The notes: generated by a model not told the origin, from the letters alone. A DNA stretch of 64,000 nucleotides from Rhodospirillales bacterium (GCA_016185145.1 JACPOB010000081.1:40668-104667), one strand, 5' to 3'; positions 49,659 to 58,882 are shown, counted from the first letter of the stretch. Numbers and translations: made by a program.

Positions 49659-49991
49659 CTAGCCGGTCAGCAGCCTGATCTTGCGCTCGAAGATGGCGAG
49701 CACGTCTTCCAGCGAATCGCCGTGCGCCAGCTTGCGCGGGCCGTTGTAGACCATGTAGCCGCCCTGGCTGGTGCCCGGCACCTTGGCGATGGCGAACAGC
49801 GGCTGCTCGGCGGTGTGGCGGAAGATCGAGAAGATCGCCATTCCGGGCCGGAAATCGATGGCGTAGTCGCGCCACTCTCCAGAGGCGACGCGCATGCTGT
49901 AGAGATTGAGAAGCCGGGACAGTTCTCGCCGGTCGAATGAGACAATGCGGCGCCGGGCCTTTTGGTCGGCCAAACGATACAGGTTGGTCAT
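49659..49991 (-). CDS. DUF2794 family protein
   Basis: A 110-residue protein: RRRIVSFDRRELSRLLNLYS, GEWRDYAIDFRPGMAIFSIF and LEDVLAIFERKIRLL. This pattern is DUF2794, a conserved alphaproteobacterial family with no assigned function. The start at 49991 is the only sensible ATG. It is convergent with the lipoprotein gene and divergent from the YfgM-like gene. Confidence 0.85.
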   Translation of the reverse strand: MTNLYRLADQKARRRIVSFDRRELSRLLNLYSMRVASGEWRDYAIDFRPGMAIFSIFRHTAEQPLFAIAKVPGTSQGGYMVYNGPRKLAHGDSLEDVLAIFERKIRLLTG

Positions 49992-50156
49992 GCAGCCGGG
50001 ACTTGAACCATGACGTCTGCGTGAATTGTTGCAGAACCGCCGCGACGGGTAAAGCGCCCCCAAAAGGCCTTGGTGGCATGGTTTGCCAAAGAACGGTTGC
50101 GGGTCTATGAACCGCGCCTGAAGCCGTTGATATTCCGCGATAATCCGGGAGCCATC

Positions 50157-50804
50157 GTGTCCGATTCCGCCGCCTTTCATGAAATCGACGATGCCGTTCG
50201 CAAGGACGAGCTCAAGGAGTGGTGGAACCGCTGGGGTACCTGGGTCGTGGCCGGGGCCGTGGCCGCCGTCGTCGGCGTGACCGCCCTGGTCGGCTGGCGG
50301 CAGTACGACGCCTCGCGGCGCGGCGAGGCGAGCGCGGCCTACTCGGCGGCGATGATGCAGATCGCGCAGGACAAGCCAGCGGCATTGAAAGCTCTCGAGG
50401 ACCAGGCCAAGGACGCCCCTGAACCTTACCGGTCGCTGGCGGCGCTGGTTGTCGCCCAATTGCGCGAACCGCTCGACGCCCAGGTCACGGCGCTGCTGGC
50501 GGTGGCGCCGACGCTGCCGTCGGCCGAGCTCGCCGACCTCGCCAACGTGATCGCCGCCTACAAGAGCATCGACTCGCCCAAGGCCGAAGAGATGGTCGCC
50601 AAGCTCGAGCCGCTGGCCGGTCCCGATCGGCCGTTCCGGCTGAGCGTGCGCGAATTGCAGGCCATGCTCGCCGTGCGCAAGGGCGATCTCAAGCGCGCCC
50701 GCGAACTGTGGAACGAGATCGCCAAGGATCCGCAGGCGCCGCAGGCGGCCGCCCAGCGTGCCTCGGCGATGCTGAACTTCCACGGCCCGGCAGAGGCGAA
50801 GTAG
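50157..50804 (+). CDS. YfgM-like membrane-anchored TPR-like protein
   Basis: A 215-residue protein with a short cytoplasmic N-terminus (SDSAAFHEIDDAVRKDELKE), one membrane helix (WVVAGAVAAVVGVTALVGW, about residues 32-50) and a periplasmic helical, TPR-like domain. This is the layout of YfgM/Tim44-like proteins, which sit with BamB and the Sec machinery. The GTG at 50157 has GGGAG upstream and gives the family start; the frame open before it lacks sense. It is five bases from bamB, so they are one operon. Confidence 0.87.
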   Translation: MSDSAAFHEIDDAVRKDELKEWWNRWGTWVVAGAVAAVVGVTALVGWRQYDASRRGEASAAYSAAMMQIAQDKPAALKALEDQAKDAPEPYRSLAALVVAQLREPLDAQVTALLAVAPTLPSAELADLANVIAAYKSIDSPKAEEMVAKLEPLAGPDRPFRLSVRELQAMLAVRKGDLKRARELWNEIAKDPQAPQAAAQRASAMLNFHGPAEAK

Positions 50805-50809
50805 GGACG

Positions 50810-52162
50810 ATGCAGAACGTGTTGCGCGTCGCGGCCTCGTCCCGCATCGGTCTCGTCGGTCTTCTGCTCGCCGTGTCGCTGTCCGGCTGCGACATGGTCG
50901 ACAACATATTCGGCTCGAGCAAGACGCCGCTGCCGGGCGAGCGCGTGGCGGTGTTCTCCGAGCGCACCGAGCTCGAGCCCGACAAGGACCTGGCCAGCGT
51001 GCCGGTCGTGCTGCCGGCGCCGGCGGTCAACGATTCGTGGCCGCAGTCGGGCGGCTTCGCCAACTACGCCATGCACAATCTCGCGGTCAGCGATTCGCCG
51101 CAGATCATCTGGACGGCCGATGTCGGATCGGGCTCGACCTCCTCGCGCATCCTGACCACGCCGCCGGTCGTCGCCGAGGGCAAGGTGTTCACCAAGGACG
51201 CGCAGGGCAGCGTGTCGGCGTTCAATGCCGACACCGGCCAGCTCGTCTGGCGGGTGACGCTCAAGCCCGAAAAGGCGCGCGACGGCGACGAGTTCGGCGG
51301 CGGCCTGGCCTACTACGGCGGAAAGCTGTTCGTGACGACGGGCTTCGCCGCCGTGTACTCGCTCGATCCCAACGACGGCAAGGAAGTCTGGATGTCGACC
51401 GTGAGCGCGCCGGTGCGCGGCGCGCCGCTGGTCTATTCCGATCGCGTGTTCGCCATCAGCATCGACAACAAGCTGCAGGCGCTGGCGGCGGTCGACGGCT
51501 CGGAGCTGTGGCAGTTCACCGGCCTGCAGGAGAGCGCGGGCTTCGTCGGCGGCAACAGCCCGGCGGGCTCGGGCGACTACATCGTGGCGCCGTTCTCGTC
51601 GGGCGAGCTGGTCGGGCTGCGCGTCGACAACGGCCGGCCGGTGTGGAACGAGACCATGATCGGCGCGCGCGGCGAAGTGCGCGCCTTCGGCAACATGACC
51701 GACATTCGCGGCCGCCCGGTGATCGATCGCGGCCTGGTGCTGGCGATGGGCACGGCGGGCCAGCTCGCCGCCGTCGAATTGCGCTCGGGCCAGCGCGTGT
51801 GGGAGCGCGGCATCGGCGGCAACCAGACGCCGTGGGCGGCCGGCCGCTTCGTGTTCGTCACCACCAGCAGCGCCGAGATCGCGGCGCTGACGCGCGACAC
51901 CGGCAAGGTCAAGTGGGTCACGCCGCTCACGCAGTACCACGACGAAGCCCGCAAGCGGCCGGTCCTGTGGTCGGGCCCGGTGCTGGCCGGCGACCGGCTG
52001 CTGATCGGCGGCACGCTCGGCGAGCTGCTGTCGGTCTCGCCCTATACCGGCGAGGTCCTGGGCAAGATGGATCTGCGCGACCCGATCCGGCTCGGGCCGG
52101 TGATCGCCAACCGCACGATCTATGTCTTGACCGACTCAGGGCGGCTCATTGCCCTCCGCTGA
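50810..52162 (+). CDS. bamB: Outer membrane protein assembly factor BamB
   Basis: A 450-residue lipoprotein with lipobox LSGC (residue about 24) and an eight-bladed PQQ-like beta-propeller: KVFTKDAQGSVSAFNADTG, GGLAYYGGKLFVTTGFAAVY, GRPVIDRGLVLAMGTAGQLA and GTLGELLSVSPYTGEVLG. It is part of the BAM complex that inserts beta-barrel proteins. The order yfgM-bamB-der is conserved in many proteobacteria. Its 3' end overlaps der by 14 bases. Confidence 0.93.
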   Translation: MQNVLRVAASSRIGLVGLLLAVSLSGCDMVDNIFGSSKTPLPGERVAVFSERTELEPDKDLASVPVVLPAPAVNDSWPQSGGFANYAMHNLAVSDSPQIIWTADVGSGSTSSRILTTPPVVAEGKVFTKDAQGSVSAFNADTGQLVWRVTLKPEKARDGDEFGGGLAYYGGKLFVTTGFAAVYSLDPNDGKEVWMSTVSAPVRGAPLVYSDRVFAISIDNKLQALAAVDGSELWQFTGLQESAGFVGGNSPAGSGDYIVAPFSSGELVGLRVDNGRPVWNETMIGARGEVRAFGNMTDIRGRPVIDRGLVLAMGTAGQLAAVELRSGQRVWERGIGGNQTPWAAGRFVFVTTSSAEIAALTRDTGKVKWVTPLTQYHDEARKRPVLWSGPVLAGDRLLIGGTLGELLSVSPYTGEVLGKMDLRDPIRLGPVIANRTIYVLTDSGRLIALR

Positions 52163-53585
52163 CACAAAGTCTTCCCCTCCACGGGTGGCCCCAAGGGTAG
52201 CCATCGTCGGCCGGCCCAATGTCGGCAAGTCGACCCTGTTCAACCGCCTGGTCGGCAAGCGCCGCGCCATCGTCGACGACACGCCGGGCGTGACCCGCGA
52301 TGTGCGCGAGGCGTCGGCGCAGCTCGGCGATCTCGCCTTCACGCTGCTCGACACGGCGGGCTGGGAGACGGCGGGCGGCGAGGCGCTGGAGGCGCGCATG
52401 CGGCGCTTCACCGAGCGGGCGATCGACAGCGCCGATGCCGTGCTGTTCCTGATCGATGCCCGCGCCGGCATCGTGCCGCTCGACGAGAGCTTCGCCGGCT
52501 GGCTGCGCAAGCGCGCCGCCAAGGTGATCGTGGTCGCCAACAAGTGCGAAGGCCGCGCCGGCCAGCAGGGTCTCGCGGAGGCGCACGGGCTGGGGCTGGG
52601 CGAGCCCATCCCGGTGTCGGCCGAGCATGGCGAGGGGCTGAGCGACCTGCACGATGCGCTGGCCAGGCACATCGAGCCGATGCCCGACGAGGAAGAGGCC
52701 GAGGACTACGACGCGGAAGGCGACGACGCGGAGGAGGCGGTCGATCCCAAGCGGCCGCTGCTGCTCGCGATCGTCGGCCGTCCGAACGTCGGCAAGTCGA
52801 CGCTGCTCAACCGCCTGATCGGCGAGGAGCGCGTGCTGACCGGCCCCGAGGCCGGCATCACGCGCGACGCCATCCGCGTCGAATGGCAGTGGAAGGGCCG
52901 TCCGGTGCGCCTGGTCGACACCGCGGGCATGCGGCGGAGAAGCCGCATCGAGGCCAAGCTCGAGGCGGCCTCCGTCGCCGACACGCTGGACGCCATCCGC
53001 CTGGCCGACGTCGCCGTCGTCGTGCTCGACGCCACCAACATGGCCGAGAAGCAGGATCTCGCGGTGGCGGGCTGGGTGATCGAGGAGGGCCGCGCCCTGG
53101 TGATCGCGGTCAACAAGACCGACCTCCTGGCCGACGACCGTTCGACCGCCACCAAGGCGTGGCGCAGGCTCACCGACCGGCTGGAGGCCTCGTTCGCCCA
53201 GGTCAAGGACCTGCCGATCGTCGGCCTGTCGGCACTGAACGGCCGCGGCATCGAGAAGCTGATGCCCGCGGTGTTCGCGACCTACGACGTCTGGAACAAG
53301 CGCGTGCCGACGCCCAAGCTCAATCGCTGGCTGCGCGAGATGGAGACCCTGCATCCGCCGCCGCTGGCCAAGGGCCGGCGCATCCGGCTGCGTTTCATGA
53401 CCCAGATCAAGCGGCGGCCGCCGACCTTCGTGCTGCAGGTCAGCCAGCCCGAGGAACTGGGCGACGACTATCTGCGCTTCCTGATGAACCGGCTGCGCGA
53501 CGATTTCGGCCTGCCGGGCGTGCCGATCCGGCTCACCATGCGCAAGCCGAAAAATCCCTACTCGGGACGCGCCGCCAGGCGTTGA
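52149..53585 (+). CDS. der: Ribosome-biogenesis GTPase Der (EngA)
   Basis: A 478-residue protein with two GTPase domains: VAIVGRPNVGKSTLFNRLVG (about 17-36), DTAGWE and NKCEG, then LLAIVGRPNVGKSTLLNRLI (about 206-225), DTAGMR and NKTDL, with an acidic linker (DEEEAEDYDAEGDDAEEAVD) between them and a KH-like end (RRPPTFVLQVSQPEELGDDY). It is needed for 50S assembly. I use the TTG at 52149, with AGGGCGG upstream, though a GTG at 52185 is possible. Confidence 0.95.
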   Translation: MPSADTKSSPPRVAPRVAIVGRPNVGKSTLFNRLVGKRRAIVDDTPGVTRDVREASAQLGDLAFTLLDTAGWETAGGEALEARMRRFTERAIDSADAVLFLIDARAGIVPLDESFAGWLRKRAAKVIVVANKCEGRAGQQGLAEAHGLGLGEPIPVSAEHGEGLSDLHDALARHIEPMPDEEEAEDYDAEGDDAEEAVDPKRPLLLAIVGRPNVGKSTLLNRLIGEERVLTGPEAGITRDAIRVEWQWKGRPVRLVDTAGMRRRSRIEAKLEAASVADTLDAIRLADVAVVVLDATNMAEKQDLAVAGWVIEEGRALVIAVNKTDLLADDRSTATKAWRRLTDRLEASFAQVKDLPIVGLSALNGRGIEKLMPAVFATYDVWNKRVPTPKLNRWLREMETLHPPPLAKGRRIRLRFMTQIKRRPPTFVLQVSQPEELGDDYLRFLMNRLRDDFGLPGVPIRLTMRKPKNPYSGRAARR

Positions 53586-53684
53586 TCGCGTTTCGGTAAC
53601 TCGGGGTTGTGTGTGCTTTCCCACATACATCCCGTTAGGCTCGTCGAGAATCCCGCAGATCGCCGGACTCCAAAGGGGGCTCCA

Positions 53685-55565
53685 ATGACCGAAGGTCCAT
53701 TGGGCAAAGCAGGAGAACGCGTAGAAACCATCTGGACGATCGTGTCGCGAGGCGGCCTGCTGGCGCTGGTGGCCGTCGTGTTCACCGTCGTCGCCATCCA
53801 GGTCGCCCGCGAGTGCCTGTCGGACGGCCTGCTGCTGGAGCCGGTGGTCATGAAAGGCCAGGTCGGCGAGGGCGGGCCGACGGCCGAGATGGCGACCCAG
53901 CAGATCGCCATCCACATCGACAGGATCCAGCGCAGCGGCGCGCGCGAGTGGCGTCGCCTGTCGTTCGCCGAGAACGAGCCGACGGTCAGCATCCAGATCC
54001 CCGGATCGTCGATGACGCTCGACGGCCTCGCCCGCGAGATCGCCGACCTGCTGCCGCAGAGGCGGCGCGTCCTCAAGGTCTCGATCGCGGCCAATCCTGC
54101 CGGCACCGGCTACGTCGCCGCCTTCTCGGTGCTGCGCGACGGCACGCAGCGGCGCAAGACCTGCGAGGTCGACAAGCAGCCCAGCGAGCTCGGCCGGCTG
54201 TTCGAATGCATCGCCGTCGAGGCGATGAAGAGCATCGATCCGCTGTATGCGGCGTCCTATGTGCTGTCGATCGAGGAGGATCGGTGCCGTCGCTACGAGG
54301 GCGAGCGGCTGCCGCCGACCGACGTCGTCGGCGAGATGCAGCGCCAACTGCTGGGCCTGCGCGACTATTGCGCCTTTCCGCGGACGCGGACGATGGTGGC
54401 GTCGATCGTCAGGCGCGGCAAGGCGGACGAGCAGCCGTGGGTCTCCTACATGTACGGCAAGCTCCATCTGGCGCGCGCCGATGCACTCGCCAAGGTCGAT
54501 GCGGAAGGCCAGCGGGACGAAATCGACCGGGCCATCAATCGCTTCGATGAAAGCTCGCCGAGCGAGCTGCCGGCCAGCATCCGGGCGATCCTGATGGAGG
54601 CCTACATCAAGAACGACCTGTCGTTCCAGGCGAGCATCGAGCGGATGAATCGGAGCACCGAGGCCGACTTCATCAGGCACCGCCTGAGCGCCGCAGCCCA
54701 GGGCCTGTCCGCCGCCATGAAGCGCCTGGAAAACCCCGAGCAGACGGCGGTGGCGGCACGGAAACCGACGCTATGGGAAAAGATGGCGTCCGGGATTGCG
54801 CCGCCGGTCGCGACAGAGGATGACGCGCGCTTGGCATCGATCTCCGCGCACATGCGCGGTCTGATCAAGTACCGGCAGTGGGTGATCGACACCCGGTCGA
54901 GATACGAGAAGGGCGAGTTCGGGTTTGTCGAAGGTCCTGCTGAAAGGGAGCGGATGGAAAAGGTGCTCCATTACTTCGCGGAAGCCGACGGGCGATCCAG
55001 GCAGACCTTCGAGTTCTACGTCGAGTGGGGCAATGCGCACCGCGCCTTGGGCGATTTCGAGAAGGCCGTCGCGAACTATCGCAAGGCGGGCGACCTCGCA
55101 CCCGACAGCTATATCCCGTCGATCAACGTCGCCGTCGCCCTGCTCGAGAAGTCGAAGCTCAGCCGTGTGCTGCAGGACCAATTCGACGCCCTGCGGCGGA
55201 CATCGAGCTACCTGGCCTGGATGAGCGAGGGCGGACCCTTCACCACCCTGGTCGACAGGATCGCCGAGGCATTGCTGGTGGTGAACGACGACGGCTCGGT
55301 CGACGACAGCCTGGTCGAGGACTTCGCCTTCTGCCGCTGGGGAATGAGCGTCTACGAAGCCGATCCCAAGGTATCGGACATGTCCCACACCGCGGCGCTG
55401 AAATACTGCGTCGACCAGGCGAGGGACAGCGTCGCCCGACGCCTGGTCGGGGAAGAGATCGCCCGGGAGCGAAAGGATACGGAGCAGAAGCCGAGCGCGC
55501 CGCCGGTCGAGACGAAGCTGGGAGAACTGCCGCGTGCGCAGAAGGTCTCCGACAGAAATAGATAG
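53685..55565 (+). CDS. Single-pass membrane protein with C-terminal TPR, function unknown
   Basis: A 626-residue protein. One membrane helix (GGLLALVAVVFTVVAIQVA, about residues 23-41) precedes a beta/alpha domain (PTVSIQIPGSSMTLDGLARE, RVLKVSIAANPAGTGYVAAF) and a long helical part with a TPR-like motif (EWGNAHRALGDFEKAVANYR and KAGDLAPDSY, about 448-478). The C-terminus is charged. It resembles the membrane-TPR tails found with TIR, caspase-like or CHAT effector domains in alphaproteobacteria, but no such effector domain is present. GGGGG lies before the ATG. It follows der by about 100 bases. Confidence 0.7.
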   Translation: MTEGPLGKAGERVETIWTIVSRGGLLALVAVVFTVVAIQVARECLSDGLLLEPVVMKGQVGEGGPTAEMATQQIAIHIDRIQRSGAREWRRLSFAENEPTVSIQIPGSSMTLDGLAREIADLLPQRRRVLKVSIAANPAGTGYVAAFSVLRDGTQRRKTCEVDKQPSELGRLFECIAVEAMKSIDPLYAASYVLSIEEDRCRRYEGERLPPTDVVGEMQRQLLGLRDYCAFPRTRTMVASIVRRGKADEQPWVSYMYGKLHLARADALAKVDAEGQRDEIDRAINRFDESSPSELPASIRAILMEAYIKNDLSFQASIERMNRSTEADFIRHRLSAAAQGLSAAMKRLENPEQTAVAARKPTLWEKMASGIAPPVATEDDARLASISAHMRGLIKYRQWVIDTRSRYEKGEFGFVEGPAERERMEKVLHYFAEADGRSRQTFEFYVEWGNAHRALGDFEKAVANYRKAGDLAPDSYIPSINVAVALLEKSKLSRVLQDQFDALRRTSSYLAWMSEGGPFTTLVDRIAEALLVVNDDGSVDDSLVEDFAFCRWGMSVYEADPKVSDMSHTAALKYCVDQARDSVARRLVGEEIARERKDTEQKPSAPPVETKLGELPRAQKVSDRNR

Positions 55566-55747
55566 GTCCTGGCACCTGGTTTTGCCGGGCTGAACGACGA
55601 ACGGGATCGCGTTCTCGCGACTCTGTCCTGGCCCGAACCGCTGGTAGGCGTGAATTTCGCTGGATTTCGCTAGGTTCCAGAACACCGGCCAAGCTCTTGA
55701 ATCTTCGGCCTTTTTTAATTTCGCTAGTTTCGCTGGCCGTTTTCACT

Positions 55748-55792
55748 CACCCCGACCGAGCCGCCCTGAGAGCGGCATCGCTCGGGATGACG
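55748..55792. repeat. Short family B repeat (copy 3)
   Basis: CCCCGACCGAGCCGC and GCATCGCTCGGGATGACGG with an inner GCCGC/GCGGC stem form a shortened relative of the hairpins at 16665 and 36579. Confidence 0.5.
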
Positions 55793-55801
55793 GAAACCTG
55801 G

Positions 55802-55855
55802 ACCCGGCAGGGCTGCTGCCGGGTGCGATGGTAGCGGATGAACGATGCATAGAGC
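55802..55855. repeat. Hairpin plus conserved core (family D, copy 2)
   Basis: ACCCGGCAG-GGCTG-CTGCCGGGT (55802-55824) abuts GCGATGGTA then CGGATGAACGATGCATAG, as at 11214-11263 but with an unrelated stem sequence. Confidence 0.55.
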
Positions 55856-55924
55856 AGAGCCGCCGGGAGGCGAGCGCGAGCCAAATATAACTTGGATTAT
55901 TTAAAAATTCAACTCTGGTTCTAG

Positions 55925-55955
55925 TTTTTTGGCGGACCGTAGAGCGCCAAAAAAA
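55925..55955. terminator. Bidirectional hairpin terminator
   Basis: TTTTTTGGCG (55925-55934), loop GACCGTAGAG, CGCCAAAAAA (55945-55954). A-T runs flank both sides of the GC stem, so it can end transcripts from both strands between the convergent membrane-TPR and SDR genes. Confidence 0.75.
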
Positions 55956-55981
55956 TGCTCTTGGTCGAGTATGACGAGCTG

Positions 55982-56716
55982 CTACGCCGACAGCGCCTCG
56001 TCGCCGGCGATCCACTGGCCGTTCAGGGTGCACGACGGCAGCGCCAGGCGGATCAGGCCTTCGGCATGCGCCTCGGGTGGGACCTGCTGCTCGACGGGCT
56101 CGCCGGGGAAGGCCTGGGCGCGCATGGTCGTGCGCATCGGGCCGGGATTGTAGAGGTTGACGCGCACGGCGGTGTGCGCGACCTCGGCGGCGTAGGTCGC
56201 GGCCAGCACGTCGAGGGCGGCCTTGCTGGCGGCATAGGCGCTCCAGTAGGGCACGGCCTTGTGGGCGACGCCCGAGGTCACGAAGATCGCGCGGCCGGCG
56301 TCGGAACGGCGCAGCAGCGGATCGAGCGACCGGATCAGCCGCCAGTTGGCCGTCACGTTCACCGCCATCACCTGCTCGAATACCGCGGGATCGATGTGGC
56401 CGATCGGCGAGAGGACGCCCAGGATGCCGGCATTGCCCAGAAGCACGTCGAGGCGGCCGAAGCGCTCGTAGAGGGCGGCCCCCAGGCGGTCGATGCCAGG
56501 GCCGTCCGTGACGTCGAGCGGCACCAGCGTCGCCGAGCCGCCCACTGCCTTGATCTTGTCGTCGAGTTCCTCGAGACCGCCCACGGTGCGCGCGACCAGC
56601 ACGCAATGGGCGCCTTCGCGGGCGAAGGCGAGCGCGGCGGCGGCGCCAAGGCCGCGCGAGGCGCCGGTGACCAGCGCCAGACGGCCGGCCAGACGACCGG
56701 GAGAAGCCGCAGTCAC
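55982..56716 (-). CDS. Short-chain dehydrogenase/reductase (SDR)
   Basis: A 244-residue SDR: LALVTGASRGLGAAAALAFA (NAD(P) site, about residues 13-32), VLLGNAGILG, IFVTSGVAHK (Ser) and YWSAYAASKAALDVLAATYA (Tyr-x-x-x-Lys), then NLYNPGPMRT. It has a GTG start 9 bases after the purF stop, a conserved neighbourhood in alphaproteobacteria. The substrate is unknown. Confidence 0.9.
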   Translation of the reverse strand: MTAASPGRLAGRLALVTGASRGLGAAAALAFAREGAHCVLVARTVGGLEELDDKIKAVGGSATLVPLDVTDGPGIDRLGAALYERFGRLDVLLGNAGILGVLSPIGHIDPAVFEQVMAVNVTANWRLIRSLDPLLRRSDAGRAIFVTSGVAHKAVPYWSAYAASKAALDVLAATYAAEVAHTAVRVNLYNPGPMRTTMRAQAFPGEPVEQQVPPEAHAEGLIRLALPSCTLNGQWIAGDEALSA

Positions 56717-56725
56717 GAAAACGCC

Positions 56726-58222
56726 TCAGGCCGATTCGACGAGCAGCGAAAGCTGGCGATCTTCGACGCCCATCACGTCGTCGAGCGCGATCGGATAGTC
56801 GCCGGTGAAGCAGGCGTCGCAGAAGCCCGGATTGTTCGGATCGCGGCCCGGCAGGCCCATCGCCCTGTAGAGGCCGTCGATCGACAGGAAGGCGAGCGAA
56901 TCGACGCCGATGAACTTGGCCATGCCGGCGACGTCGTAGCGCGAGGCGAGGAGCTTGTCGCGCTCGGGCGTGTCGATGCCGTAGAAGCAGGGATCGGTGG
57001 TCGGCGGGGCGGCGATGCGCATGTGCACCTCGCGGGCGCCGGCATTGCGCACCATCTCGACGATCTTCATCGAGGTCGTGCCGCGCACGATCGAATCGTC
57101 GACCAGGATGACGCGCTTGCCCTCGATATGGGCGCGGTTGGCGTTGTGCTTCAGCCGCACGCCGAGATGGCGGATATGGTCGGCCGGCTCGATGAAGGTA
57201 CGGCCGACATAGTGGTTGCGGATGATGCCGAGCTCGAACGGCAGGCCCGACTGGGCGGCATAGCCGATCGCCGCCGGCACGCCCGAATCGGGCACCGGCA
57301 CGACCACGTCGGCCGGCACCGGGCTTTCCACGGCGAGCTGCATGCCGATGCGCTTGCGGGCATCGTAGACGCCGATGCCTTCGACCCTGGAATCAGGGCG
57401 GGCGAAATAGATGTGCTCGAACACGCAGAAGCGGCGCTTCTCCTTGGTGAACGGCTTGATCGAGCGCAGCCCATTGCCGTCGACGATCACGATCTCGCCC
57501 GGCTCGACGTCGCGCACGAAGCGGGCGCCGATGATGTCGAGCGCGCAGCTCTCCGACGTCAGGATCCAGGAATCCTCGAGGCGACCCACGACCAACGGCC
57601 GCACGCCCAGCGGATCTCGGACGCCGAGCAGCGCTTCGTTCGTGAGCATCAGCAGGGAGTAGGCACCTTTTACTCGGCCAAGCGCGTCGATCACGCGGTC
57701 GACCACGGTCGAGTAGTTGGAGCGGGCGATCAGGTGGTTGATGACCTCGGTGTCGGTGGTCGACTGGAACAGGCAGCCGATCCGCACCAGCTCCTTGCGC
57801 AGCAGGTAGGCGTTGGTGAGGTTGCCGTTGTGGGCCAGCGCCAGGCCGCCGAAGTCGAAATCGGCGAAGATCGGCTGGATGTTGCGGTCCGACGAGCCGC
57901 CGGTGGTGGCGTAGCGGTTATGGCCGATCGCCGAATAGCCCTTCAGCTTGGCGATGACCGACTGCTCGCCGAAAATGTCGCCGACCAGGCCGGCCGCGCG
58001 GTGATTGTGGAAATGCCGGCCGTCGAAAGTGACGATGCCCGAGGCCTCCTGGCCGCGATGCTGCAGGGCATGCAGGCCCAGCGCGGTGTGGGCAGCGGCA
58101 TCCGAAGTGCCGTAGATGCCGAACAACGCACACTCCTCGTGAAACTTATCGAGGTCATGGTCGAGGCGTTTGGGGGCACTGGACACGGCGGGGTTATAAC
58201 TGGGGACCGGCTGCCGCGCCAT
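56726..58222 (-). CDS. purF: Amidophosphoribosyltransferase PurF
   Basis: A 498-residue enzyme for the first step of purine synthesis (PRPP plus glutamine to phosphoribosylamine). A propeptide of about 30 residues precedes the N-terminal nucleophile Cys in FHEECALFGIYG. The glutaminase part has GHNRYATTGGS, and the phosphoribosyltransferase part has the PRPP loop VILVDDSIVRGTTS. Cysteines in RRFCVFEHIYFARPDS, DPCFYGID and GFCDACFTGDYP fit the Fe-S type of B. subtilis. It is 10 bases downstream of cvpA. Confidence 0.96.
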   Translation of the reverse strand: MARQPVPSYNPAVSSAPKRLDHDLDKFHEECALFGIYGTSDAAAHTALGLHALQHRGQEASGIVTFDGRHFHNHRAAGLVGDIFGEQSVIAKLKGYSAIGHNRYATTGGSSDRNIQPIFADFDFGGLALAHNGNLTNAYLLRKELVRIGCLFQSTTDTEVINHLIARSNYSTVVDRVIDALGRVKGAYSLLMLTNEALLGVRDPLGVRPLVVGRLEDSWILTSESCALDIIGARFVRDVEPGEIVIVDGNGLRSIKPFTKEKRRFCVFEHIYFARPDSRVEGIGVYDARKRIGMQLAVESPVPADVVVPVPDSGVPAAIGYAAQSGLPFELGIIRNHYVGRTFIEPADHIRHLGVRLKHNANRAHIEGKRVILVDDSIVRGTTSMKIVEMVRNAGAREVHMRIAAPPTTDPCFYGIDTPERDKLLASRYDVAGMAKFIGVDSLAFLSIDGLYRAMGLPGRDPNNPGFCDACFTGDYPIALDDVMGVEDRQLSLLVESA

Positions 58223-58232
58223 CAAGGATAAC

Positions 58233-58862
58233 TCACTGCGGCGGTTTGTTCTCGGGCTTGGGCTCGTCGGTGGATGGGGCCGCCGGCGCTGCCGGATCGG
58301 CCGGCGCCGCGGGAGCCGCCGGTGAGGGGACGGAAACCGGCCCGGATTCGCCGGCGCGGCCCTGCAGGCGGGTGCGGAAGCCCGCCGGCAGGTACGGTTC
58401 CACGAAATTGCGCATTTCGCTGATCATGGGAAAGGTGGCGCCGCCTTCGACGGCCGGCGGCAGGGCGCGCGGCCCGAGATAGCTGTAGAACAGGAGGGCC
58501 GTACCGAGCACCACCCAGGCGCAGAGCACGCCGAAACCCGCGCCCAGGATACGGTCGGGCTTGGCGAGCGGGCTCGCCCGCACCGAGCGCGACAGCGCAT
58601 TGGTCAGTATCACCAGCACGATCAGGGCGGCCACGAACACCGCCAGCATTGCCAGGAAGTAGGCAAGCTCGGTGCTGCCGACGAGTTGCTCGACCTCGGG
58701 CTGGATCAGCTTGGCGTATTTCCACGCCACCCAGCCGGCGGCGATCCAGGAGCCGATGAACAGCACGGCGTGCGCGAAGCCCGACGAGGCACCGAGCAGG
58801 GCGCCGAAACAGGCGACGGCGATGACGGCCACGTCGAAAACAGTGATCCCCAGCTTGTCCAT
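58233..58862 (-). CDS. cvpA: CvpA family membrane protein
   Basis: A 209-residue inner-membrane protein: ITVFDVAVIAVACFGALLGA, a second helix (AVLFIGSWIAAGWVAW) and a third region (LAYFLAMLAVFVAALIVLVI), followed by ILGAGFGVLCAWVVLGTALL. This is CvpA, usually next to purF. The C-terminus is a Pro/Ala-rich tail (SPAAPAAPADPAAPAAPSTD). Its role may be in cell-envelope or stress functions; cvpA-purF is a widespread pair. Confidence 0.93.
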   Translation of the reverse strand: MDKLGITVFDVAVIAVACFGALLGASSGFAHAVLFIGSWIAAGWVAWKYAKLIQPEVEQLVGSTELAYFLAMLAVFVAALIVLVILTNALSRSVRASPLAKPDRILGAGFGVLCAWVVLGTALLFYSYLGPRALPPAVEGGATFPMISEMRNFVEPYLPAGFRTRLQGRAGESGPVSVPSPAAPAAPADPAAPAAPSTDEPKPENKPPQ

Positions 58863-58882
58863 CGCCCCTCAAACGCTCCGTT

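Larger units (their letters stand above)
55566..55981. other. 416-base gene-free stretch with repeats and terminator
   Basis: No gene is evident. The stretch contains GACGAACGGGATCGC (55596-55610), several TTTCGCT repeats near 55655-55735, a shortened family B hairpin (55748-55792), a hairpin with the family D core (55802-55855), an AT-rich stretch (55880-55915) and a strong hairpin terminator (55925-55955). The order mirrors the region 10987-11310. Confidence 0.6.
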
